Source: Alphaproteobacteria bacterium (GTDB lineage Bacteria; Pseudomonadota; Alphaproteobacteria; Caulobacterales; Caulobacteraceae). From it: a DNA stretch of 11,231 nt. A program made the translations under genes and the position numbers. The stretch is from the NCBI GenBank assembly GCA_028869395.1, contig JAGWSE010000032.1, positions 1-11,231 of the forward strand, read 5' to 3'. The notes under the pieces are model-generated. The model saw only the letters and a list, made by a program, of their open reading frames with translations. It was not told where the DNA came from and made no database searches. Of this stretch, positions 1 through 7,181 are shown one piece after another; positions within the stretch are counted from its first letter, which is position 1; the number at the start of each line of letters is the position of its first letter.

Positions 1-887
1 AGCTCGGCGTGGCGCTCGCCTTCCTGGCGGCCCTGATCTCGGCCGGGGCGGCCATCATCATGGCGGAGTTCTGGGACAAGCACCTTCGCTCGCGCCTCGA
101 CGTCGAGCGCGAGCTGGGTGTCCCGTTCGCCGGCGTGCTGCCCGACTTCCGCTCTGTGAAGCCGAAGAACCTTCGTGGGCCGGAAGCGCAGCCGCAGGAA
201 TACCTGGTGAGCCACCCCTTCTCGGGCTTCGCGGAGGCGTTCCGCAACCTGCGCGCCTTCCTGATGGTGGCGGCCCACGGCGACGACGCCAAGCTGCTGG
301 CGATCACCTCGGCCGTGCCGCGGGAAGGCAAGAGCCTGACCTCCTTCTGCCTGGCGCGCACCCTGGCGCTGGGCGGGGCCCGGGTCTGCCTCGTCGACTG
401 CGACCTGCGTCAGCGCGGCGTGACCAAGCTGCTCGGACCGCGCGAGGTGGGTCTCGTGGAGGTGGTGCAGGACAAGGTCCCGCTGAGCGAAGCCCTGGTG
501 CACGATCCCAAGAGCAACATGTGGGTGCTGCCGGCGGCCGGTAAGTCGATCCCCTACGACCTGTTCTCGAACCCGGAAACCGACGACGTCCTGCGCGACC
601 TCGCCAACAGGTTCGATTACGTGATCCTCGACGCCCCGCCGATCCTCGGCGTCGCCGACGCCCGGATCCTGGCCGGCAAGGCCGACCGCGTCCTTTACCT
701 CGTGCAGTGGAACAAGACCCCGCTGCGCGCGGCCCAGTCGGCGGTCGACATCCTCAACGAGTGCGGCGCGAACGTCGTGGGCGCGCTTCTCACCAAGGTC
801 AATGTCAAGGGCCAGGCCCGGTACGGCTACGGCGACAGCAGCGACTACTACGGTTACTTCAAGAACTACTACATCGCGGCGGCCTGA
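1..887 (+). CDS. Wzc/ExoP-type polysaccharide copolymerase and bacterial tyrosine kinase (5' end missing)
   Basis: The reading frame is open from the window edge, and the visible part begins inside a hydrophobic helix, so the N-terminal Wzz chain-length domain lies outside. Residues here are counted from the GTG at 9. Residues 1-20 are the second membrane helix of a Wzz/Wzc protein, followed by the usual short linker with the VERELGVP stretch. A P-loop kinase domain follows: Walker A AVPREGKS (102-109), Walker A' LVDCDLR (128-134) and Walker B VILDAPP (205-211). The C-terminus carries a tyrosine cluster (Y272, Y274, Y280, Y281, Y283, Y287, Y288), the autophosphorylation tail of BY-kinases. 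In this family, cycles of phosphorylation control Wzy-dependent polymer length and export through the outer-membrane Wza channel. The kinase is fused to the membrane domain in one chain, as in ExoP and proteobacterial Wzc. The next gene is 21 bp downstream. The GTG at 9 is not the real start. Confidence 0.93.
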   Translation, partial: LGVALAFLAALISAGAAIIMAEFWDKHLRSRLDVERELGVPFAGVLPDFRSVKPKNLRGPEAQPQEYLVSHPFSGFAEAFRNLRAFLMVAAHGDDAKLLAITSAVPREGKSLTSFCLARTLALGGARVCLVDCDLRQRGVTKLLGPREVGLVEVVQDKVPLSEALVHDPKSNMWVLPAAGKSIPYDLFSNPETDDVLRDLANRFDYVILDAPPILGVADARILAGKADRVLYLVQWNKTPLRAAQSAVDILNECGANVVGALLTKVNVKGQARYGYGDSSDYYGYFKNYYIAAA

Positions 888-908
888 GGCGGAGCGGGGG
901 GAAGCACC

Positions 909-1802
909 ATGCCCGTCTTTCGCCTCAGCTGGCGGGGACACCACGGCGGCAAGCTGGCCGCCGTGGGCCTCGCCCTCGGCCTCGCGGCCTGCTTCAACGC
1001 CACGCCGCCGGCCGCGGCCGCCACCCCACCGCTCGCCAAGGCGCCGGATGGACGGCCCCTGAAGGTCACCTTCGATGACGAGTTCAACAGCTTCCGTCCC
1101 TGGGTGAACGGCAAGGGGGTCTGGCGGACCACCTATCGCGACGGCAAGGCGGCCGACCCCTTCGACGACCGCACCATCAAGGGCAACAAGGAAGTCGAGC
1201 TCTACGTCGATCCCGGCTTTGCGCCGGCCGGCCGGCCCCTGGGCCTCGACCCCTTCCGCGTGAAGGACGGCGTCCTGGAGATCAGCGCGGAAAACACCCC
1301 GCCGCAGGATATCGCGGCGCTTCGCGGCTACCGGTACGTCTCCGGCGTCATCACCACCCAGCCGTCCTTCTCGCAGACCTATGGCTACTTCGAGATGCGG
1401 GCGAAGCTCCCCGCCGGAAAGGGCGTCTGGCCGGCCTTCTGGCTGGTGCGCCAGGACCTCTCCTGGCCACCCGAGGTCGACATCATGGAGAGCATCGGCG
1501 ACCCGTCGGAATATTACGCCACGCTGCACTCCAAGGACCTGAAGGATCCCGGGACCAAGGTCCCGATCAGCCCTGGCGAGTTCCACACCTTCGCCGTCAG
1601 TTGGGATCCGAAGGATCTCGTCTGGTACGTGGACGGCCGCGAGGTGAAGCGCATGCCCACTCCGCCCGACATGCACAAGCCGATGTTCATGATCGCCAAC
1701 CTGGCGCTCGGCGGGGACTGGGCCGGCTATCCCGACGCCTCCACGCCCTTTCCGGCCAAGTACCGCATCGACTACATCCGCGCCTACAGGTTCGCCCGAT
1801 GA
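909..1802 (+). CDS. GH16 endo-beta-glycanase, probable lipoprotein (ExoK-like role)
   Basis: This is a 297-residue glycoside hydrolase family 16 protein. The catalytic motif EVDIME is at 189-194, with E189 the expected nucleophile, D191 the assisting acid and E194 the acid/base. The bulged ExDxxE spacing is that of laminarinase/ExoK-like members rather than kappa-carrageenases. Further family marks are YGYFEMRAKLPAGKG (158-172) and the Trp-rich VWPAFWL (173-179). The N-terminus has basic residues, a hydrophobic run and LAAC at 25-28, which fits a lipobox with Cys28 lipidated. F29 at +2 would favour outer-membrane sorting, and a low-complexity Ala/Pro linker follows. A purine-rich GGAGCGGGGGG precedes the ATG. 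In exopolysaccharide loci such enzymes cleave nascent beta-glucan-type polymer to set chain length or release it. The stop overlaps the polymerase start. Family and catalysis are secure; substrate and lipidation are inferred. Confidence 0.92.
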   Translation: MPVFRLSWRGHHGGKLAAVGLALGLAACFNATPPAAAATPPLAKAPDGRPLKVTFDDEFNSFRPWVNGKGVWRTTYRDGKAADPFDDRTIKGNKEVELYVDPGFAPAGRPLGLDPFRVKDGVLEISAENTPPQDIAALRGYRYVSGVITTQPSFSQTYGYFEMRAKLPAGKGVWPAFWLVRQDLSWPPEVDIMESIGDPSEYYATLHSKDLKDPGTKVPISPGEFHTFAVSWDPKDLVWYVDGREVKRMPTPPDMHKPMFMIANLALGGDWAGYPDASTPFPAKYRIDYIRAYRFAR

Positions 1803-3298
1803 CCTCCACATGGGACCAACCGGCGGGCGCGCCCCGCATCCGCCGGATCCGCGGCGGCGAGGCCCAGGCGGCCCCGCGCCCCCAACGCGCCAGGCCGGTG
1901 CAACTCATCGAGACCGCACCTCACCCGCGTGAGGAAGGCTTCGAGATCGGACGCACCGGCATCGACATCGACGGCCTTTTCGCCTTCGGCCTGTTCCTGC
2001 CGATGCTCTACCTCAGCCAGTGGACCAGCCTCGGCGCGGCGACTATCGCCGCCATGGTCCCGGCCTACATGTTCATCCGCCGCGAGCGGCTGGCCAAGGT
2101 GATGACGCCGCGGCTTTTCCTGCTGGCGGTGCCCGCGTTCGCCATGTTCTCCGTCGTCTGGTCGGCCTACCCGAAGGAGAGCCTCCGCCACTCCGTCGAG
2201 CTCGGCATCACGGTGATGGCGGGCCTGCTGCTCTCCTCGGCGCGCAACCAGAACGCCGTGCTGCGGGGCATCGCCTGCGCCTATGCGATCTACATCGTCA
2301 ACTCGATCATCGCCGGAGGCACCGTCATCGTCGGGGTCGGCATGGGCGGAGACGCTTTTTCCGGCCTCACCGAGAGCAAGAACCTCGAGGCGGACATCGC
2401 CTCGTGCGGCGTGGTCGTGACGAGCATCATGACGATCATCGCCCTGCAGCGCCGGAACCTGGTGTGGGCGCTTGGCGGCGCCTGCGCCATCGCGCTCGAG
2501 CTCTACGCCGCCTTCGCGGCGCGCAGCGCCGGCGCGGTCCTGGGCCTTGGCATGGCGCTGATGGCCTACGCCGTCCTGATCCCGCTGGTCTACGCGGGCA
2601 AGGCGGTGCGCGCGTGGCTGACGTCCATGGTGGTCATCCTGCTGCCCATCGCAGCGGCGAGCTACCAGACCCTTTCGCAGGCCCTGATCCACCTCGGCGC
2701 GGCGGTGTTCGACAAGGACTCCACCCTCACCGGGCGCACCTATCTCTGGTACCGCGCCGCCGACTTCATCAAGGAGAAGCCGTTCTTCGGGCGGGGCTAC
2801 GACGCCTTCTGGGTGCAGGGCAACGTCGACGCCGAAGGCCTGTGGCGGTTCTTCGGGATCATCGACCGCAACGGGTTCACCTTTCACAACACCTATGTCC
2901 AGACCCTGGTGGAGCTGGGCTGGGTGGGGCTCGCGGTGGTGATCCTCACGGTGCTGATCGGGGTGGTCTTCCTGGTTCGACGGTTCATCGAAAAGCCGAA
3001 CCTGCCGCTCGTTTTCTGGATCGGCATCCTGCTCTACGAGATCGTGCGCACGCCCATCGAGGTGGTGGGCACCCTGCCCTTCTATTTCTCGACGGCCTAT
3101 GTGTTCGGCGCGCTCGGCGCCGCCTTCAGCCGCGAGCACGGCCGCAAGCCGGGCGTGCGACTGGCCACGGTCGCCTCCATTGCGACCCCGGTCCTGGTCT
3201 CCGTCACGCCCGAGGCCCAAGTCGACCGCTTCGGCCGCAAGAAGCCCGATCGCCGCGCTCTGCGCCTGGTGAAGTCCGGACCCGAGGACGATCGATGA
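1799..3298 (+). CDS. O-antigen ligase/Wzy-family exopolysaccharide polymerase (ExoQ role)
   Basis: This 499-residue polytopic membrane protein very likely joins repeat units on the periplasmic side of the inner membrane. I chose the ATG at 1799 because it forms an ATGA overlap with the GH16 stop; reading further upstream in this frame gives only an Arg/His-rich shadow. About 50 cytosolic residues, rich in Arg and Pro, precede the first hydrophobic segment (about 58-75). Further helices lie near 77-93, 105-121, 132-147, 157-182, 201-216, 221-240, 246-265 and 273-290, then 372-394, 402-416 and 425-444. The loop between the two groups holds the Wzy_C signature: LTGRTYLWYRAADFI (310-324), KPFFGRGYD (327-335) and FHNTYVQTLVELGWVG (362-377). 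A 55-residue basic cytosolic tail ends it. The neighbouring kinase and flippase fit a polymerase better than a lipid A O-antigen ligase, but sequence alone cannot separate the two. The stop overlaps the flippase start. Confidence 0.88.
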   Translation: MTSTWDQPAGAPRIRRIRGGEAQAAPRPQRARPVQLIETAPHPREEGFEIGRTGIDIDGLFAFGLFLPMLYLSQWTSLGAATIAAMVPAYMFIRRERLAKVMTPRLFLLAVPAFAMFSVVWSAYPKESLRHSVELGITVMAGLLLSSARNQNAVLRGIACAYAIYIVNSIIAGGTVIVGVGMGGDAFSGLTESKNLEADIASCGVVVTSIMTIIALQRRNLVWALGGACAIALELYAAFAARSAGAVLGLGMALMAYAVLIPLVYAGKAVRAWLTSMVVILLPIAAASYQTLSQALIHLGAAVFDKDSTLTGRTYLWYRAADFIKEKPFFGRGYDAFWVQGNVDAEGLWRFFGIIDRNGFTFHNTYVQTLVELGWVGLAVVILTVLIGVVFLVRRFIEKPNLPLVFWIGILLYEIVRTPIEVVGTLPFYFSTAYVFGALGAAFSREHGRKPGVRLATVASIATPVLVSVTPEAQVDRFGRKKPDRRALRLVKSGPEDDR

Positions 3299-4860
3299 GC
3301 CTCGCCAACGGGGCGCCCGCCACCGCCGGCGCCGAGCGGCCACGCAAGCGCGACGGGATCCTTCACCGCTCTTCCATTGGCGCTCTGGCGCTGACCTGCT
3401 CGAGCGCGCTCAGGCTTGGCCTGCAGTTCGCGATGCTGCCCATCCTGGCCCGGCTGATCGGGCCCGCCGAGTACGGCCTGGTCTCGATGGCGATGCCGTT
3501 CGTGCTGTTCGCCAACGTGCTCTCCGATGGCGGCATGAGTTTCGCGCTCGGCCGCCGGCAGGACGTGACGCCGGAGCTCGAGGCCACGGTCCTGTGGCTG
3601 TCGACAGCCATCGGCGGATCCATCGCCGTGGGCCTCGCCCTGCTCGCCTGGCCGCTCGGCGACCTGATGGGCCAGCCGCGCCTGCCGTTCCTGATCATGG
3701 CGCTTTCGCCCATCCTGCTGATGAACGGAATGCTGGCGGCGTCGAACGCGCGGATCATCCGCGAGGGGCGCTTCAGCGTCTTCGCAGGGGCGGACCTCTT
3801 CTCGACCGTCGCCGGTTCGGGAGTCGCGCTGATCGCGGCGACGCACGGCTATGGCGCCTGGAGCCTGATCTTCCAGCAGCTGGCGCTATGGGTCGTGAAA
3901 CTCGCCTGGGTGTCTCTGAACGGGCGGACCAGTGTGCGACTGACCTTCCGTTTCGAGGAAGCGCGCGCCCTCCTGAAATTCGGGGTCCACGCGGTGGGAT
4001 CGCTGCTCGCCGACTACGTGTCGCGCAACGTCGACAACCTGATCGTCGGCGCGATTCTCGGCGCCACATCGCTCGGCTTCTACGCCATGGCCTACCAGAT
4101 CGTCCGGATCCCCGACATGCTGATATCGGGACCGCTCTACCTCTACATCTTCACCGCCGTTTCGCGCGCTTCCCACGAGCCCAAGGGCGAGGCGCTGCAA
4201 CAGCTCGCGGTCTCGGCCGTGCGGCTGGCCTCTGCGGGGTTTGCGCCGCTGTTCTGTGGACTGGCCATCATCGCCGACCTGGCCGTGCCGCTTGTGCTGG
4301 GCGAAAAGTGGCAGGGTGCGGTCATGCCGCTGCGCTGGCTGGCGGGCGCCGGCTTTTCCTTCTGCCTGTGCGCCCTCATCGGCGCGACCCTCATGGCGCG
4401 GGGCCGCTCCGGGCTGCAGCTCAAGCTCTCGCTCATCCTGGGCGGGGCGACGATCGTGATCGTGGCCTGCGCGGCGCCGTTCGGCGTGACAGCGGTTTCG
4501 GCCGCCCTCGCCATCGGCATCGGCCTGGTGGGCTGCATCTACATCCACCAGCTCGCCGGCGACCTGAAGATGCGCCGGCTGACGCTCTTCGCCGCTCTGC
4601 GCCCCGCCCTATATGGCGTGATCGCGATGACCGCGGTCCTGCTGCCGGCCAGACGCCTGCTGGCCGGGACGCCCCCCGTGCTCGAGCTCTCCGCGCTGAT
4701 CCTCCTGGGCGCGCTCGTCTACGGCGCCGTCATCGGCTTGACCGCCCGTCATCGGCTGATGGACGACGCCCGCGCATTCGGCCGCGCCCACGCCGACCGG
4801 CCGGAGGCGGAGGCGGTCGTCGTCGCCGAGGCCGAAGCCTCAGCGGCCAGCGTCGCCTAG
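3295..4860 (+). CDS. Wzx-type polysaccharide flippase (ExoT role)
   Basis: This is a 521-residue member of the polysaccharide transporter/MOP superfamily, predicted to move the undecaprenyl-pyrophosphate-linked repeat unit across the inner membrane. The ATG at 3295 lies in an ATGA overlap with the polymerase stop, which fixes the start. The frame stays open upstream to 2020, but only as a shadow of the polymerase. Family marks are LARLIGPAEYGLVSMAMP (51-68), RNVDNLIVGAILGATSLGFY (244-263) and LVLGEKW (333-339). Repeated hydrophobic segments along residues 27-486 are compatible with 12-14 helices. The N-terminal 20 residues are basic and hydrophilic. The last 30 or so residues form an Ala/Glu/Val-rich tail of low complexity, probably cytosolic. 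It is the last gene of the plus-strand group and ends 22 bp from the convergent glycosyltransferase gene. The superfamily is secure; the substrate is not visible. Confidence 0.9.
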   Translation: MSLANGAPATAGAERPRKRDGILHRSSIGALALTCSSALRLGLQFAMLPILARLIGPAEYGLVSMAMPFVLFANVLSDGGMSFALGRRQDVTPELEATVLWLSTAIGGSIAVGLALLAWPLGDLMGQPRLPFLIMALSPILLMNGMLAASNARIIREGRFSVFAGADLFSTVAGSGVALIAATHGYGAWSLIFQQLALWVVKLAWVSLNGRTSVRLTFRFEEARALLKFGVHAVGSLLADYVSRNVDNLIVGAILGATSLGFYAMAYQIVRIPDMLISGPLYLYIFTAVSRASHEPKGEALQQLAVSAVRLASAGFAPLFCGLAIIADLAVPLVLGEKWQGAVMPLRWLAGAGFSFCLCALIGATLMARGRSGLQLKLSLILGGATIVIVACAAPFGVTAVSAALAIGIGLVGCIYIHQLAGDLKMRRLTLFAALRPALYGVIAMTAVLLPARRLLAGTPPVLELSALILLGALVYGAVIGLTARHRLMDDARAFGRAHADRPEAEAVVVAEAEASAASVA

Positions 4861-4865
4861 CTCGG

Positions 4866-4884
4866 GGAGCGGAAGGACCGCTTC
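4866..4884. terminator. Short hairpin at the convergent gene junction (possible weak bidirectional terminator)
   Basis: The only 22 bp between the converging stop codons contain AGCGG (4868-4872), loop AAGGA and CCGCT (4878-4882), a perfect 5-bp inverted repeat. It extends to 7 bp in plus-strand RNA by a G-U and a G-C pair reaching 4866 and 4884, into the stop codon of the minus-strand gene. No T-run follows on either strand, so it does not meet the standard for an intrinsic terminator. It may only act as a pause or an mRNA 3' end. Confidence 0.3.
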
Positions 4885-5845
4885 AGGCGGGCTGCAGGCG
4901 CCCTGCGAGCCGCTTCAGACGCGCGGTCACCGGCATGGTGAGCAGCGGCCAGACGGCCGGGCGGCCGAGCGCCGCGCCGATCCCGCCGGCCAGGTCGCGG
5001 GCCTTCAGCCGCGTGATCACCTCGTCATAGCCCAGGGCGCGCTCGAGCGAGCGCCGCCGCGCCGCCTGCGCCCGGCGCACGTCGTCCGGGAGATCCGGGA
5101 AATCGGCGTCGAAGGCCGCGTCCGCCCGCAGCATGGCCTGGAGATGGTCGCGCCTCAGCGCGTGCGAGATCGAGGCCGGGTGGCGTCGATAGCGGTAGAG
5201 CGCCGCAGGCTCCAGCCGAAGCCGCAGCCCCTTGGCGAGCAGCCGCAGCAGGAAGTCGTAGTCCTCGCCGATCCGGAGAGTCTCGTCATAGCGGACGCCG
5301 GCGGTCCGCAGAGCCGCGGCGCCGATCAACGGCTTCACATAGCCGAGTCCGGGATGGCGCGAATACATGCGGCTGGAGGCGATCAGCTCGGCGGCGCCAA
5401 CCCAGCGCGCCTCGCGGAAGCTCGCGGCAGGCAGGAAGGGACGATCGGCTTCCGGCGCCGCGTCATCGAAGGCCAGCAGGTTGTCGGCCACGATATCGGC
5501 CTGGTCGGACTCGGCCCGGGCGACCAGACGCTGCAGCCGGTCGGGCGCCATCAGGTCGTCGGAATCGAAGACGGCGATGTAGCGGCCGGTGGCGGCCGCC
5601 AGGCCGCGGTTCCGCGCCGCGCCGGGCCCGGCGTTCTGCGGCTGCACGATCAGACGCACGCGAGGATCGCCGACGGCCGCGGACTGAATGATCTCCGCGC
5701 TCTCGTCGCTCGAGGCGTCGTCGACGACGATGAGCTCGAGGTTGGCGAGGGTCTGCTCGAGGATCGAGCGGATCGCGGCGGGCAGATGCCGCGCGCCGTT
5801 GAAGTTGGCCGTGACGACCGAGACGAGCGGCCGGTTCGACGTCAT
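4883..5845 (-). CDS. Family 2 glycosyltransferase (GT-A fold, ExoO/ExoM-like position)
   Basis: This 320-residue, apparently soluble GT-A glycosyltransferase likely adds a sugar from a nucleotide donor to the growing lipid-linked oligosaccharide at the cytosolic membrane face. The N-terminal domain has VSVVTANFNG (8-17), LELIVVDDASSDES (36-49, nucleotide site) and the metal-binding DSDD (94-97). The acceptor half has RIGEDYDFLLRL (191-202), with E194/D195 as the probable catalytic acid pair, and YRYRRHPASIS (217-227). KPLIGAAAL before the GEDYDF motif and YRYR after it give it the look of the ExoO group, but I would not assign a linkage from this. No membrane segments are seen. The start at 5845 is set by an ATGA overlap with the stop of the ExoA-type gene, so the two should be translationally coupled. 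It is the last gene of the minus-strand group. Confidence 0.88.
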   Translation of the reverse strand: MTSNRPLVSVVTANFNGARHLPAAIRSILEQTLANLELIVVDDASSDESAEIIQSAAVGDPRVRLIVQPQNAGPGAARNRGLAAATGRYIAVFDSDDLMAPDRLQRLVARAESDQADIVADNLLAFDDAAPEADRPFLPAASFREARWVGAAELIASSRMYSRHPGLGYVKPLIGAAALRTAGVRYDETLRIGEDYDFLLRLLAKGLRLRLEPAALYRYRRHPASISHALRRDHLQAMLRADAAFDADFPDLPDDVRRAQAARRRSLERALGYDEVITRLKARDLAGGIGAALGRPAVWPLLTMPVTARLKRLAGRLQPA

Positions 5846-7113
5846 GCGGTCGTCTGTACGGGGCGTGAGCCGGCTCGTGACTCCGCCTTCGACCCTGCCC
5901 GGCCGCCCTTCGCCGCCCAGGCCAGCAGTTGCAGCCAGAAGCCCAGCGACCAGCCCAGGTGCATGATCATCGCGGCCGGCCCCGACATGAGCACGGCCGC
6001 GTCCCTTTGGCGGAAGCCGAGGGCCGCGCCGTAGGCCAGGGTCACCATGGCCCAGAAGAGCGCCGGGACCGCGAGCGGCCAGTACAGCGGCGCGGCCAGA
6101 GCGCCGACAACGGCTGGCGCGACGGCCAGCGGCAGCGCCTGGCGCATCTTCAAGGGCGTGTAGTGCTTGAGCACGGTTCGGGCGCGGCCCTTACCGTAGC
6201 TCACGTATTGCTTCCACAGGGCCCCGGGCGTCTTGCGCGGACGGTAGGTGATCCGGGTGCGGTCGGTCAGCCAGATCTTCGCGCCTTCGTGGGTCAGGCG
6301 AAGGTCGAGTTCGGCGTCCTCGTTGTGGCTGAAACTCTCGTCATAGCCGCCGATCGCCTGGAAGGCGTCGTTGCGGAACAGCGCGTGGTGACCATGATCG
6401 ACCCAACCGGCCTCGCGGCCAACGCGGTGAGCCGCCCCGCCCGTGCCGAGGCGCGAATTCTGGGCGGCGGCCACGGCCCGCTGGAAGGCGCTCTCGCCGC
6501 GGGTCTCCATGGCGACGACGACCGAATGCGCGCCCGTGCGACGGGCCTCCTCGATGAGGGTCGAGATGTAGTCGCGCGGATACTCGGCGTGCGCGTCGAC
6601 CCGGACCAGCCATGGGCGGCCCTCGCCCATCAGCCGGGCGGCCAGATTGACGCCCGCGCTCTGCAGCCGGGCGGGATTGTCCACCAGGCGCACGCGCGGA
6701 TCGTGGGCGGCGATCGCCTCCACGATCTGGCGCGAGCCATCAGTCGAGCCGCCATCGGCCACCAGCACCAGCGGATCGACCAGTCCGTCGTCTTCCAGGA
6801 CGCGGGCGATCACGCTTTCGATCAGGACCGCCTCGTTGAGGCAGGGGATGACGATCAGCGCCCGCTTCCGGGCGAGCGTCTCGTCGAGCGGCGTCTGCAC
6901 GTTCGCCGCCGCGGGCGGGACGTGGATCAGCTGCGCCGGGTCGAGACTCGCCCAGGCCTGGGGCCAAGGCGTGCTCACCGCGCCGGGCAGGCGCTCGAAG
7001 GCCTCGTCGCGAGGCGCAAAGGATCGGGGTTCGACTGCGGCGCGGCGGCCGCTTTCCCGCGCGGATCCGTCTGGGAGCGACGGAAACGCGGCGCGAGGCT
7101 TCGGACTCAACAT
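5842..7113 (-). CDS. exoA: ExoA-type succinoglycan family GT2 glycosyltransferase with membrane segments
   Basis: This 423-residue protein matches the ExoA succinoglycan branch of GT2. The GT domain begins at about residue 84: ALIVIPCLNEAVLIESVI (85-102), VADGGSTDGS (118-127), the DxD-equivalent VDAHAEYPRDYI (172-183), GHHALFR (241-247), HNEDAELDLRL (263-273) with E265/D266, and KQYVSYGKGRAR (301-312). Two or three hydrophobic segments follow (about 327-364 and 374-400), the membrane anchor typical of ExoA. In S. meliloti, ExoA adds the first glucose, beta-1,3, to the lipid-linked galactose; here donor and linkage are inferred. About 80 hydrophilic Pro/Arg/Ala-rich residues precede the domain, longer than I expect for the family. 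The ATG at 7113 has only a weak AAGAG about 12 bases upstream. There is no other Met before the domain, but a GTG or TTG start further in is possible. Confidence 0.87.
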   Translation of the reverse strand: MLSPKPRAAFPSLPDGSARESGRRAAVEPRSFAPRDEAFERLPGAVSTPWPQAWASLDPAQLIHVPPAAANVQTPLDETLARKRALIVIPCLNEAVLIESVIARVLEDDGLVDPLVLVADGGSTDGSRQIVEAIAAHDPRVRLVDNPARLQSAGVNLAARLMGEGRPWLVRVDAHAEYPRDYISTLIEEARRTGAHSVVVAMETRGESAFQRAVAAAQNSRLGTGGAAHRVGREAGWVDHGHHALFRNDAFQAIGGYDESFSHNEDAELDLRLTHEGAKIWLTDRTRITYRPRKTPGALWKQYVSYGKGRARTVLKHYTPLKMRQALPLAVAPAVVGALAAPLYWPLAVPALFWAMVTLAYGAALGFRQRDAAVLMSGPAAMIMHLGWSLGFWLQLLAWAAKGGRAGSKAESRAGSRPVQTTA

Positions 7114-7146
7114 GGGTACGGGGCGCTCTTGAGACTTGATCGGAAG

Positions 7147-7177
7147 CGTCCCGTCCGGCGCAGCTTCGAACGGGACG
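7147..7177 (-). promoter_or_regulatory. Intercistronic 8-bp inverted repeat between the ExoL- and ExoA-type genes
   Basis: The 68-bp gap between the two glycosyltransferase genes is the largest inside the minus-strand glycosyltransferase group. On the plus strand it holds CGTCCCGT (7147-7154) and ACGGGACG (7170-7177), a perfect 8-bp inverted repeat around a 15-base loop. In the mRNA it would form a GC-rich hairpin starting 4 bases after the ExoL-type stop and ending 33 bases before the ExoA-type start. There is no U-run, so full termination is unlikely. Partial attenuation, 3' protection of the upstream message or a protein-binding site are all possible. Confidence 0.45.
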
Positions 7178-7181
7178 GCTC

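Noticed and set aside
2020..3294. Upstream extension of the flippase frame, which would give a 946-residue protein
   Set aside because: The extra part is an Arg/Gly/Pro-rich shadow of the polymerase. The ATG at 3295 in an ATGA overlap begins the recognisable flippase.
1784..3343. 519-codon open frame on the minus strand opposite the polymerase gene
   Set aside because: The product is rich in Arg, His, Asp and Gly with no motif or membrane pattern, whereas the plus frame encodes a clear Wzy-family protein. High GC at third positions of the true gene removes stop codons from the opposite strand.
3594..5030. 478-codon plus-strand frame crossing the convergent junction
   Set aside because: It is an Arg-rich shadow of the flippase that runs on into the opposite-strand glycosyltransferase.
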